From: Desulfuribacillus alkaliarsenatis
GTDB lineage: Bacteria; Bacillota; Bacilli; Desulfuribacillales; Desulfuribacillaceae
DNA: 64,000 nt
NCBI RefSeq assembly: GCF_001730225.1
Contig: NZ_MIJE01000035.1
Coordinates: 1 to 64,000, forward strand
Direction of reading: 5' to 3'
How positions within the stretch are numbered: position 1 is the first letter of the stretch; every line of letters begins with the position of its first letter. Positions 18,113 to 26,502 of the stretch are shown here, one piece after another. The notes under the pieces are model-generated. The model was given only the letters and a program-made list of their open reading frames with translations. It did no database searches and was not told the origin of the DNA. The translations under genes were made by a program, and so were the position numbers.

Positions 18113-18715
18113 CTAGTTAGACATTCCGATTTCTTGCTTGAATTCTTGAACCTTTTGCTGGTTATTTTCTTTGAATTCAGAGACAATGCTATCCATCCAA
18201 CCCTGCCAGCCTTGAGCATGGACTTCGGGGCTACTACCGATATAAACATCATGCAGCTTTCCGGTCATTAATGAATATTTAGTTAGCTCAGGAAGGTATT
18301 CATTCCAATATTGCTCGTAAGTTATACCCAAATCGTTAATAATAGATTCAAGCTGGATCAATGACTCTTGGTGGTTACTAACCTCAAGTCCATCCTCTGA
18401 GATTCCAGTTTCTATAGATTTACGCAGTTTTCTTATATGAGCAGTAACTTCATCTTGAGACACTTCTAACCCTAATTCCTTAGCTTTTTGCAAAAGTGCA
18501 ACCTCACGCAGCTGGTAATCTAACGCTTCCACAAGTGCCTGCTGTTTATCTACACCAAGCTTTTCAAAGTGATCAACTAAGTTTTGAAAGTTGCTTTTGC
18601 TTAAATCCGCTAAACTATCTGGAAGGGGGATAGTGCTACTGCTGCTATCATTCATGGACTGGTAGCCTACTGCTAGCAAGCCTATAATGACAATTCCAAT
18701 TATTAGTTTTTTCAT
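18113..18715 (-). CDS. Exported SurA_N-like chaperone domain protein
   Basis: The 200-residue protein has an N-terminal membrane anchor (about residues 2-18), a serine-rich linker, and a helical domain resembling the SurA/PrsA N-terminal chaperone domain. That domain includes DYQLREVALLQKAKELGLEV and the QDEV-HIRKLRKSI segment. No rotamase domain follows. ATG 18715 is chosen for its AAGGAGG site; the in-frame extension to 18757 has none. It lies 79 bases after the anti-sigma gene of the second ECF operon and could be a member of that regulon that helps fold exported proteins. Confidence 0.7.
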   Translation of the reverse strand: MKKLIIGIVIIGLLAVGYQSMNDSSSSTIPLPDSLADLSKSNFQNLVDHFEKLGVDKQQALVEALDYQLREVALLQKAKELGLEVSQDEVTAHIRKLRKSIETGISEDGLEVSNHQESLIQLESIINDLGITYEQYWNEYLPELTKYSLMTGKLHDVYIGSSPEVHAQGWQGWMDSIVSEFKENNQQKVQEFKQEIGMSN

Positions 18716-18794
18716 ACTTTCCTCCTTGTATAATTGCATTATACAACAATAAGCCACTATATTTTAGCTTACTACACCCTATTACCGTAATATC

Positions 18795-20081
18795 TTAGTT
18801 CACTATATCAATCATTATGTTGTAAGGCTTAATATAATGCACTCCACCAATATACAAAGAGCTAGGCGGCTCACTTGTATCAAATACCATAGTACGTTGC
18901 CTTAGTTTTTTGTCATTGCCAGCATCTATTTCTGTATGGTTAATGGTCGTACGTAGTGAGATTTGCTCGGCGCCAGCCATAATCGAAACATTATCTAGAA
19001 GTACATTTTCTTCAGTTGCAAAAGTAATTTCCACGCCCCTTGACGTTGTTTCTACACCATAAATCCATAGTTCATTACCACCAATGCTATAGGCATCGTT
19101 TGTTTGTTGTGCTAAAGGAATCGTTTTATCAATATCCGCATAGCCGATAAATTCCTCTATTGCCAAGTATAGCGAATCAATCTGCTCGGGTAAAGCATCA
19201 TAAGTAATTTCAAAGGTAGTCCCACTCCGTACACTACTGCCTAATATATCAATTGCCTCACCGTTAGCAATTAGCTTTATCCCGTGTAAACCTAAGTGCA
19301 GTCTGTCGAAGTTATCTACATCTAATTTACCCTCGATTACCGTTGACGTCGGTGTTGCTGAAATAGACTGAAAGCGGATAGTACCTCTATCAACTGTGAC
19401 GGTTTCTCTGATTGACTGTTTAAGCTGTGTTTGCAAAGCTTTATTTGGGTTATACGGGAATGAAATTGACCCTTCTTTCATAGAATTTGGTCCATCATGC
19501 TCTCGGAAATGCAAAGTTAATTTCTTGGCAAATGGACTAACGGAATCAAAGGTCCACGTTCCCTTAAGTTCTGTCTGACTTTCATTCATCATAGACACTC
19601 CAGTAAATAAATTCAAATTGGTTAAAAATCCAGTGATTCTAGTCGGAAGCAAGTTGTTATTGGCTTGATTTTCTAGCCCATTATCATTAGACAACGTATA
19701 ATAGATTATAGTTTGATTAGCGTCAGTCATAATACCATCAATCGTTAATATGGCCCCATCAATTAACTGAGCGCTTTTATCTACAGCTTGACCTAACCCT
19801 TGCTCATTCAGTTCCTGTAGCGTTCCAGAAATAATATCATCAAATCCTAAGAGCTTTTTCCCGTAATAGGCAAAGGCGTTATAGTTATAGCCTATGAGCA
19901 TAAGACTCAGCATGGCTACAGCAGCATATTTCCATAGGGAACTAAATCTCTTTGGCTGTTTACGGCGCTCCTGAGCTTTATTGTTTAAGGCATTTCGCAA
20001 GCGACTTTCCATATCTTCAGGTGCTATAATTGCTTGAATTCGTTTTCTTTCTTCTGCTAATTTCTCTTCTAAGTTATCCAT
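18795..20081 (-). CDS. DUF4179-type anti-sigma factor
   Basis: The 428-residue protein has a cytosolic N-terminal region (about residues 1-48), one membrane helix (about 49-66) and a large external region. The segment YNYNAFAYYGKKLLGFDDI after the helix is the mark of DUF4179 proteins, and the following beta-rich part resembles DUF5643. Proteins of this layout are anti-sigma factors for ECF sigma genes in Bacilli. It starts two bases after the stop of the sigma gene, which fits co-translation. The external domain probably senses an envelope signal. Confidence 0.85.
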   Translation of the reverse strand: MDNLEEKLAEERKRIQAIIAPEDMESRLRNALNNKAQERRKQPKRFSSLWKYAAVAMLSLMLIGYNYNAFAYYGKKLLGFDDIISGTLQELNEQGLGQAVDKSAQLIDGAILTIDGIMTDANQTIIYYTLSNDNGLENQANNNLLPTRITGFLTNLNLFTGVSMMNESQTELKGTWTFDSVSPFAKKLTLHFREHDGPNSMKEGSISFPYNPNKALQTQLKQSIRETVTVDRGTIRFQSISATPTSTVIEGKLDVDNFDRLHLGLHGIKLIANGEAIDILGSSVRSGTTFEITYDALPEQIDSLYLAIEEFIGYADIDKTIPLAQQTNDAYSIGGNELWIYGVETTSRGVEITFATEENVLLDNVSIMAGAEQISLRTTINHTEIDAGNDKKLRQRTMVFDTSEPPSSLYIGGVHYIKPYNIMIDIVN

Positions 20082-20083
20082 CG

Positions 20084-20620
20084 TTATGCACCTCCAAATT
20101 GTTCTTTAAGCTTCTTTAAGCCTTGAAATATTCTTGATTTCACCGTGCCAATTGGGACGTTAGTTAAATCTGCAATTAATTGATAATCTAAGTCGTGAAA
20201 GTATTTTAGCTTGATTGCTTCCCGCTGATCGTTATTAAGATAAGAGAGCATTTTTTTTATATCCATCTGGTTTTCAATACTTGTATATGAGTTATCGATA
20301 AAATTGCTATTTGAATTAAGTTCTAAAGAATCATCCCAATCATCTATTAGAACGACCTTGTTTTTCTTTCGCAGCAGATTTTTACAGTGATTTACTAATA
20401 CAGTTTTACTCCAGCTATAGAAAGAGCTGTCTTGTTTTAGCTGATTGATATTCTCATACAGCTTTACTATCATATCCTCCAATGCATCCATTGCGTCATT
20501 AGGGTTATGCATATAGGTTAAAGCTAATCTATAGTAGGCATCTTTTTCCGACATAATTAATGTAAGTAATGCTTCCTTGTTACCTTTTTTCGCTTGTTTT
20601 ACAAGATCGGCTATGTCCAT
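20084..20620 (-). CDS. ECF RNA polymerase sigma factor
   Basis: This is a 178-residue ECF sigma factor. Region 2 includes HNPNDAMDALEDMIVKLYEN (about residues 38-57), and region 4 includes YHLDY-like FHDLDYQLIADLTNVPIGTV followed by KSRIFQGLKKL. It is paired with the DUF4179 anti-sigma gene directly downstream. GAGGGG lies eight bases ahead of the ATG. It differs clearly from the other ECF factor at 12167-12712, so the window carries two separate envelope-stress-type regulatory units. Confidence 0.92.
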   Translation of the reverse strand: MDIADLVKQAKKGNKEALLTLIMSEKDAYYRLALTYMHNPNDAMDALEDMIVKLYENINQLKQDSSFYSWSKTVLVNHCKNLLRKKNKVVLIDDWDDSLELNSNSNFIDNSYTSIENQMDIKKMLSYLNNDQREAIKLKYFHDLDYQLIADLTNVPIGTVKSRIFQGLKKLKEQFGGA

Positions 20621-20642
20621 GTTCTCACCCCTCTGCTTATAA

Positions 20643-20668
20643 GAGTCATCATAATTGAAAAAAGTTCA
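20643..20668 (-). promoter_or_regulatory. Candidate ECF-type autoregulatory promoter
   Basis: On the minus strand TGAAC (20668-20664) with a T-rich run is followed about 16 bases later by GATGACTC (20650-20643). This resembles ECF -35 and -10 elements. It ends 23 bases before the sigma factor ATG, the same distance as for the other ECF gene in the window. Confidence 0.4.
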
Positions 20669-20827
20669 TTTATCAAAAATATTTTTTGCACAAAAAAATA
20701 CAGAAGCCTTAACTCCTGTATATCGTAAATTAAATTATAAAATGTAGTAATAGTGATCATACCAACATAGAGAGAGTCGGCTAAATATTTAATGTAATAA
20801 GTCCGTTATTATGTGCAATTAGGTGTG

Positions 20828-21382
20828 TTATTTTGCTAATATAGTCATTTCTGCGGCATTCATTGCTTTTGGATAAAGTATTTCTGACATCGTTTTTTCA
20901 TCAAAACCTTTACTTGAACTACGCATTTGAGAATATGTATTGTTTTCCAACCGTACTATTTCATTGATGATTTTATTTAAATCTGCAACTTCTTTTTTGT
21001 GGTTGTAATAGCTATCAATATTAAGTAGATACTCTTGATAAATCCAGTTTGAAGACATGGCTAAGTCCCAAATAATCCCCGTCATGTTGGTTTTATCGTT
21101 TCGATGTAGCATGCCGTAGCTACGAGCATAACTAACTAAGGCATTAACATCTTCTTGCAATCTAGATATTTCGTGATTGATTTTAGCATCTGTTAAATCT
21201 TCATTTAATAAGTAGTCTAAATTGGCACTATAGACTCTTAATGCGTTAAAGAAACTAGTATATTGATCAAATCGAACTATCTCTGTGGTATTCTGATAAT
21301 TATTTAGTTTTGTTATTAAATAAGAATTTCCTAATAAAGATATTACAAGAATACCTATTAAAATTGACGCTTTATTCTTCAT
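20828..21382 (-). CDS. Membrane-anchored helical protein, unknown
   Basis: I do not recognise this 184-residue protein. It has one N-terminal membrane helix (about residues 6-24) and an otherwise polar, largely helical external region with possible coiled-coil segments (about 60-95 and 130-165). It is transcribed in the direction of the second ECF sigma gene, 207 bases upstream of it, and has no visible partner. The intervening stretch contains only a possible ECF promoter and AT-rich sequence. Confidence 0.6.
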   Translation of the reverse strand: MKNKASILIGILVISLLGNSYLITKLNNYQNTTEIVRFDQYTSFFNALRVYSANLDYLLNEDLTDAKINHEISRLQEDVNALVSYARSYGMLHRNDKTNMTGIIWDLAMSSNWIYQEYLLNIDSYYNHKKEVADLNKIINEIVRLENNTYSQMRSSSKGFDEKTMSEILYPKAMNAAEMTILAK

Positions 21383-21547
21383 TACAACACTCCTAATCAG
21401 ACCTATTTTTTAAGACCTAATACAAAAGTAACATTTTGTTTCATACTAATGAAATATTTAGTGACTTAGATTATAGTTAAGAGAGAACTAGAGTTTAATA
21501 TTACCTATCGTAGCATAGTTTGGTAGCTTGAGGAAGGTGGATTAATA

Positions 21548-22327
21548 ATGGCATTTAATGTTTGCGACACAGAGGGTAAACATCTTGGAGTTATATACAA
21601 ATCCTATACAGCAGGATATAAGCATGGTACTGGTATTTACTATGATAGGAAAACAATGCTTGTGGCTTTAACAGATGAAACTATAGAGGATATAATGTTA
21701 GATGAGAGCAAAATTATTGAGGAATCGGCTAAGCTCCATAAGTGTATTTCCGTGTTCGGAAGGATTAACGAACAGAGACTAAAGGAAGAACTAGAGTTAA
21801 AGTATCAAGCACAGCAGGATACGGTTGGTGAAATGAGCCCTAAAGATTTTATGAAATATCTATTGGTTAGAGATTTATATGAATTTGAGCGAAGTCTCCC
21901 AATCAATTTAGACACTTCCAAAATCGAGGGATACATATTGTTAGATATTATGAACAGCGCGCCTAAAGAAGGCCGTATTGAAATTGATTTCGATATTAAC
22001 AGCTTAAGTAAGGAGAAGTTGAGCGCACAGGAAGCAACATTCGAGGGAGAAGAGCTAAAACCACTTTTCGCTAAAATAGTTAATTATCCACGCCTAAGCT
22101 TAGACGTAATGGGAACAGGCGAAGGGCTATTGTTGGGAAGTCTAGCAGATTTAGGTGGCAGAAACCATACCCATGAAACAAAATTAAAAATTCAATCAGG
22201 TAATGTAGAACTAGATTTCGCCTTGCCAATGCATGCGTATATTAAAAAAGGAATGGATCTAAAGTTATACTTAAAAGGAAAAAATGTAATTAAGATTTTT
22301 TGTGACGGAATTATCTATGAAATGTAG
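21548..22327 (+). CDS. Uncharacterised protein, first gene of ATP-grasp operon
   Basis: The 259-residue protein is soluble and not recognised. The N-terminal 60 residues are beta-rich, starting MAFNVCDTEGKHLGVIYKSY. A middle helical part runs to residue 130, and the C-terminal third contains a glycine-rich GTGEGLLLGSLADLGGR segment. That segment is not a P-loop, because it lacks GK[ST]. GGAAGGTGG precedes the ATG. It is separated by eight bases from a DUF975 membrane protein and then an ATP-grasp enzyme, so all probably act together. Confidence 0.65.
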   Translation: MAFNVCDTEGKHLGVIYKSYTAGYKHGTGIYYDRKTMLVALTDETIEDIMLDESKIIEESAKLHKCISVFGRINEQRLKEELELKYQAQQDTVGEMSPKDFMKYLLVRDLYEFERSLPINLDTSKIEGYILLDIMNSAPKEGRIEIDFDINSLSKEKLSAQEATFEGEELKPLFAKIVNYPRLSLDVMGTGEGLLLGSLADLGGRNHTHETKLKIQSGNVELDFALPMHAYIKKGMDLKLYLKGKNVIKIFCDGIIYEM

Positions 22328-22335
22328 AGGAGCGT

Positions 22336-22977
22336 ATGGAGATGGAAATTAACGCGGAATTAAAAGAGCAGGGTAAGCAGAGCCTAGAAGGTAATTGGGG
22401 TTTAGCTATAGTTGCCTGTGTAATAGTTTGGTTACTAACTGCTGCTTTTGTGGAAGGTAGGGCTAATCAAATTACAACAACTTTCAACGACACAATGTCT
22501 TTACTAAGCTTAGTTCTGAGCGGGCCACTTGCCTTTGGTCTAAGCAAGATATTTTTGAGATTGAACCGTTCTCAAAAAACAAGCTTTAAGAATTTATTCG
22601 ATGGATTTAAATATTTCCTACAAACATTTGTATTACATATACTTAAAATGATTTTTGTTTTCCTGTGGCTATTATTATTGATTATCCCAGGAATAATTGC
22701 GATGCTACGATATGCGATGGCTTATTATATTATGGTTGATAACCCGGGAATTGGTGGTCTAGAGGCTATCAGACGTAGCAAAAAAATGATGCAAGGACAT
22801 AAAGGCCGTCTATTCTACCTGTGGTTAAGCTTCCTCGGCTGGTTTATATTTGGAGTAATGACTTTAGGATTAGGGTTTCTATATGTAGCACCTTACTATG
22901 AAGCGACAAAAGCGAGCTTCTATGAAGACTTGAAAAAGCATAGAGAAGTTTATGATTCTGAAATTGAGCAATATTAA
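22336..22977 (+). CDS. DUF975 family membrane protein
   Basis: This 213-residue protein has the DUF975 layout: a soluble start with an L-EQGKQSLEGNWGLAI segment that leads into the first helix, then about five membrane helices. The conserved segment SLLSLVLSGPLAFGLSK is present, as are RYAMAYYIM and the EAIRRSKKMM pattern (about residue 148) before the last helices. The family function is unknown. ATG 22336 or 22342 could be the start; AGAGGAG upstream fits either. It is the second gene of a four-gene operon. Confidence 0.85.
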   Translation: MEMEINAELKEQGKQSLEGNWGLAIVACVIVWLLTAAFVEGRANQITTTFNDTMSLLSLVLSGPLAFGLSKIFLRLNRSQKTSFKNLFDGFKYFLQTFVLHILKMIFVFLWLLLLIIPGIIAMLRYAMAYYIMVDNPGIGGLEAIRRSKKMMQGHKGRLFYLWLSFLGWFIFGVMTLGLGFLYVAPYYEATKASFYEDLKKHREVYDSEIEQY

Positions 22978-22995
22978 TAGTAAAAGGAGAAAAGC

Positions 22996-24171
22996 ATGAT
23001 AATACTAGACAAGCCATATGTATCAAAGTTTCTACAAGATACGATAAAGAGGTTAAACATACCTGTTTTAAAAAACGATGCTGTAGAAGAGCTTAAGCTA
23101 TCTGAAGAGATTCCCTACCTGACTGATGAACAGTTTGTTGAAAAATATAAAGAAGATTCAGGCAAGCTACTTTACTGTAATTCCGAAAACCCAATTAATT
23201 GGATTGCTAACAATCTAGCATTTACAAGGCTGCCAGCTATAATCCAACAGTTTAAAGATAAGGTACAGTTTCGAAAGATGTTAGAACCAATGTATCCAGA
23301 ATTCTATTATAAAAAAGTCCGATTCGATGAATTAGAAGCGTTGGACGTTTCTGAAATGAAATTTCCATTTATCATAAAACCATCTGTCGGTTTTTTTAGC
23401 ATGGGTGTCTATAAAGTAGTGAGTCGAAAGGCTTGGGTGCATGTTAACAAGCAACTGCAAATAGATGCTTTGGCAATGGCCTATAAATACCCACCTGAGG
23501 TTGTCGATGCTAACAAACTTATAATCGAAGAAAACATCGATGGAGATGAATTTGCCATCGATGTATATTATGATAGAAATGGTAATCCAGTTATTCTTAA
23601 CGTTTTAGAGCATATATTCTCATCAGGTGAAGATGTTAGCGATAGGGTGTATATTACCTCGAAGAATATAATCGAGAAACATTACGACAGATTAATAGAA
23701 TTTTTTGAACAAATGGGACAGGCTTTTTCTGTGAACAACTTTCCAATGCATGTAGAAGTGCGAATTGATAGGCATGACAACATTCTTCCTATTGAAGTAA
23801 ATCCTATGCGCTTTGCTGGCTGGTGCACAACCGACTTGGCTCAGCACGCATATGGAATTAATGTTTACGAATATTATTTTATGCAAAAGAAACCAGACTG
23901 GAAGCATATATTAAAAGACAAAGCTGGGAAAGTATATAGCATTGTTGTAGCTGATGTACCAAAGGACATAAATATAGATTCGATAAAAGGCTTTGAATTT
24001 GAGCTGTTCAAAAAACATTTCCAAAATCCACTAGAAATTAGAAAAGTAGATTATAGTAAACATGGAGTATTTGCTTTTTTGTTCGCAGAAACAGATGAAC
24101 AAAACATGGATGAAATTGAATATATAGTAAAATCTGACTTGAAGGAGTATATCCTTTTTCAACAGTGTTAG
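22996..24171 (+). CDS. ATP-grasp superfamily ligase
   Basis: The 391-residue enzyme carries the ATP-grasp fold. FPFIIKPSVGFFSMGV holds the ATP-lysine and the small loop (about residues 122-140), IIEENIDGDEFAIDV is at about 176-190, and the metal-binding MHVEVRID to IEVNPMRFAG segment is at about 252-278. ATP-grasp ligases join a carboxylate to an amine or thiol through an acyl phosphate. The substrate here is unknown. It begins with AAAAGGAG before ATG and lies between membrane-protein genes, which suggests a role in envelope or small peptide metabolism. Confidence 0.85.
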   Translation: MIILDKPYVSKFLQDTIKRLNIPVLKNDAVEELKLSEEIPYLTDEQFVEKYKEDSGKLLYCNSENPINWIANNLAFTRLPAIIQQFKDKVQFRKMLEPMYPEFYYKKVRFDELEALDVSEMKFPFIIKPSVGFFSMGVYKVVSRKAWVHVNKQLQIDALAMAYKYPPEVVDANKLIIEENIDGDEFAIDVYYDRNGNPVILNVLEHIFSSGEDVSDRVYITSKNIIEKHYDRLIEFFEQMGQAFSVNNFPMHVEVRIDRHDNILPIEVNPMRFAGWCTTDLAQHAYGINVYEYYFMQKKPDWKHILKDKAGKVYSIVVADVPKDINIDSIKGFEFELFKKHFQNPLEIRKVDYSKHGVFAFLFAETDEQNMDEIEYIVKSDLKEYILFQQC

Positions 24172-24182
24172 GGGGATGTAAA

Positions 24183-24422
24183 ATGTATAGCCAATCTGTT
24201 GTAGTAGCTGTTATTGCGTTAGTATTGTCAGCTATTATGGTGTACTTTTCTTTCAAAATCGATAAGCCTATTAAAGTATTTACAAAAGCACATGAGTACC
24301 TTGGTATTAATATTGAATTTACGGAAAATGGAAGGTTTAGTTTTAGATTGATGGCATTACTAATAAGCCTTATTTTTTTAGGTATAGCTCTTGGAGCGTA
24401 TTTCGCCTATTTGTTAGAGTAG
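24183..24422 (+). CDS. Small two-helix membrane protein
   Basis: This 79-residue protein has two hydrophobic segments (about residues 3-22 and 54-76) flanking a polar middle. I chose ATG 24183 because GGGGGAT lies six bases ahead; GTG 24165 would overlap the ATP-grasp gene and has no ribosome binding site. It follows the ATP-grasp gene by 11 bases and closes the operon. The family is not recognised. Confidence 0.65.
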   Translation: MYSQSVVVAVIALVLSAIMVYFSFKIDKPIKVFTKAHEYLGINIEFTENGRFSFRLMALLISLIFLGIALGAYFAYLLE

Positions 24423-24494
24423 CAGTAAACAAAAAACTAGATAATCAATCTATAATTAGAACTGTTATCTAGTGTGAGTAAATTCCATATGGTA

Positions 24495-24698
24495 TTAAGA
24501 GATATGAGTTTTAGCGGTAGCTGCGAAAATATTATCTATATCATTTACAATCATAGAGTCCACCTTGTTGTTTTCACCTATAGATTTTAGTATCTCCATA
24601 GCTTGTTTGTGATCCATAGCGGGCCTGTATGGTCTGCTTTCTCGCAGTGCTTGATAGATATCTAGACAGGCTAATAAACGTGAGGGGAAATCAATAGC
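24495..24698 (-). pseudogene. C-terminal remnant of an HD-GYP phosphodiesterase
   Basis: On the minus strand, 67 open codons lead to a TAA at 24495-24497. They read RLLACLDIYQALRESRPYRP, then MDHKQAMEIL and a final segment to KTHIS. This is the C-terminal part of an HD-GYP domain; the D-YQAL-E-RPYR pattern is characteristic of this cyclic di-GMP phosphodiesterase family. Upstream there is a stop (24699-24701) and no continuation, so the catalytic HD and GYP residues are gone. I infer a decayed fragment. Confidence 0.75.
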
Positions 24699-24719
24699 TT
24701 AGAGGATTAATCTAATTGA

Positions 24720-24859
24720 ATAGGTGGCGCAATCCCAGGTAGGGATTTGGTGAATTTACTAGAACAAGCAGGTTTTACTGACGTAAATATGAATGAAAAC
24801 ACAGGAATCAAAACTTCGAAATATCCGTAGGGAAACTTTTTATAGCTCGAATGAAATAA
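24720..24859 (+). pseudogene. C-terminal remnant of a SAM methyltransferase, frameshifted
   Basis: The plus strand is open from 24720 and reads GRDLVNLLEQAGFTDVNM then NTGIKTSKYP before a TAG at 24828. Shifting the frame at 24827 restores VGKLFIARMK and a TAA at 24857-24859. The L-AGF-DV and final GKLFIA-K pattern is the usual end of class I methyltransferases. The N-terminal SAM-binding part is absent and the tail is frameshifted, so this is a remnant. Confidence 0.6.
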
Positions 24860-24895
24860 AAGAAAGGGTCGGACGCCTAATCCGACTCTTTCTTT
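24860..24895. terminator. Bidirectional hairpin terminator
   Basis: AAGAAAGGGTCGGA pairs with TCCGACTCTTTCTT around a short loop. On the minus strand the hairpin is followed by TTTTATTTCA, so it can end the operon 24913-28512. It follows the methyltransferase remnant on the plus strand. Confidence 0.75.
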
Positions 24896-24912
24896 GCGAA
24901 GTTCAAGGTTTC

Positions 24913-25764
24913 TTAAAAGTGCTTTAGAAACCTGATATTCAATATTATTGCGATTAGACCTAAAATGGCAAAGGAAATAACTAACCCAAGTAACTCTTGT
25001 ATAGGAATTACTATGCCCATGGAAGCTTGGAACAGCGTTTGCCCTATAACTATGATACCTATAGTTATTAGAAAGGTTAATAATACAGGTGTAAGCTTAT
25101 AGCCGATAGCAGACTTCCGATATAGCGCAATGGCGCAGCCTACGTATGTTGGGAGGATAATTGCTAAGTCTAAGACGAAAGTAGGCTCTGTTGTATATAC
25201 ACCGATATGCTCCATAGGCGCTCCAGTTAATACTGCAGGTATAATAAATTGTAGCCAGACTAAAGTTGAACTTCCACTAATTAATATAAAAATTGCAGTA
25301 CCTTTAAAGTGTTTCTCATGTAATTCAGCAGATATGGTGTCTTTCATCAACAGCTCGCTTAGTATGAAGATTATTGCAAATAGACTAGCTGAGAATAATA
25401 GCACATAAATTGGAAACAAGCTGTTAAACGTTATGCCGAAGGATAGGCAAGTAGAATAATATAGAATACTTACTAATATACCAACGTGTATATATTTATA
25501 TCTAGTTGCTTTACCCCTAATGGCTGTTAAAATCATAAATAAGAGAGCTATAAAAATCATTACTGCGTCAGTACCTTTATTGATTCCAGCTGTAAAATAA
25601 GTATCATACTTATATATACCATCGCCGTATAATTCAACAGTTTCTCCATAAATATTTTCTACACTGAAGGGGACGCCATCAGTTGAATAGAAAATACCAA
25701 CCGTTGCTGAGATTACAGTAAGCACTACTATCAAGTAGCATAAGTATTGTATGTTTTTTCTCAA
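24913..25764 (-). CDS. Polytopic membrane protein, unknown
   Basis: The 283-residue protein has about seven to eight membrane helices (first about residues 7-27, last about 255-278) and an external loop after the first helix containing FSVENIYGETVELYGDGIY. I do not recognise the family. AGGAGGGG precedes the ATG. It is the last gene of the TetR-controlled operon that also encodes two flavodoxin-fold proteins and a DUF6544-like protein, so a membrane redox or quinone-related role is conceivable but unproven. Confidence 0.65.
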   Translation of the reverse strand: MRKNIQYLCYLIVVLTVISATVGIFYSTDGVPFSVENIYGETVELYGDGIYKYDTYFTAGINKGTDAVMIFIALLFMILTAIRGKATRYKYIHVGILVSILYYSTCLSFGITFNSLFPIYVLLFSASLFAIIFILSELLMKDTISAELHEKHFKGTAIFILISGSSTLVWLQFIIPAVLTGAPMEHIGVYTTEPTFVLDLAIILPTYVGCAIALYRKSAIGYKLTPVLLTFLITIGIIVIGQTLFQASMGIVIPIQELLGLVISFAILGLIAIILNIRFLKHF

Positions 25765-25794
25765 TGAGATTCCCCTCCTTAACCCTCGTAGCTA

Positions 25795-26487
25795 CTAGAT
25801 GCTTACATTTTCAGTTAGTTCAGAAGCCCATGCACTTATAGCATTCCAGTCGCGAAAATCGCCCGCAGCACTATCTTGACCAGCTACGCTAGACATCATC
25901 CTAAAGGCAACTCTCATTGCTGGTGCCATCTTGTCATAGTCTATAGCACCTGCGAAGTAGCCCTTATGTACAGGCTGTACTTCAGGAATTTGTTGTTCGA
26001 GATCGTTAAAAATATTATAGATTTCACCGCGCTCGGTCGCATCATCGCTGTTGGCTAATATCATACTCGTCAGGAAATAAGAAACTTTTTTGTTTTGCAG
26101 TTGTTGCCTGTTTTCTTCTACAAAGGAAACAGCGTCGGGCAACCAAGCACCAATCTTGACAGGAGCACCAATAATGATTTGGTCATACGCAGAAACGTCT
26201 GTGATGTTATCAATTAAAGCTACGTCAACGATTGTATTGCTATGTGTTGCAATTGTCTCGGCAATTTCCTTTGCAACCTCTCCTGTACTACCATACATAC
26301 TTGCGTAAGCAACAAGAGTCCGATGCGGATTGTTACTGGATGCATCTATTGCTTGGAGAGCCTCGTAATAATCAACCTCAGGTGAGCGTGTTGCAAAGAA
26401 TCCCCCACCTAGAAAAGCTATACCTATTCCAGCTGCTGTTGCTCTTGTAATAAACTGTTTTCTACTTATTCCATTTCTATCACTCAT
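25795..26487 (-). CDS. Flavodoxin-domain protein with Tat-like signal
   Basis: The N-terminus has SRKQF followed by a hydrophobic stretch (residues about 8-30). This resembles a twin-arginine signal with one Arg replaced by Lys. Residues about 56-225 form a flavodoxin-like domain: the FMN-phosphate loop is ASMYGSTGEVA, the second conserved piece is IIIGAPVKIGAWL. The domain is of the HemG / Flavodoxin_5 type. Translocation of a folded FMN protein would suit Tat export, but the RK form is weak evidence. It shares the operon with a cytosolic flavodoxin-fold paralogue. Confidence 0.78.
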   Translation of the reverse strand: MSDRNGISRKQFITRATAAGIGIAFLGGGFFATRSPEVDYYEALQAIDASSNNPHRTLVAYASMYGSTGEVAKEIAETIATHSNTIVDVALIDNITDVSAYDQIIIGAPVKIGAWLPDAVSFVEENRQQLQNKKVSYFLTSMILANSDDATERGEIYNIFNDLEQQIPEVQPVHKGYFAGAIDYDKMAPAMRVAFRMMSSVAGQDSAAGDFRDWNAISAWASELTENVSI

Positions 26488-26502
26488 TAAATAACCTTCT
26501 TT

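Noticed and set aside
24436-24473. ACTAGATAA/TTATCTAGT hairpin as terminator of the ATP-grasp operon
   Set aside because: The loop of about 20 bases is long and no T run follows. It may play a role but is not supported as a terminator.
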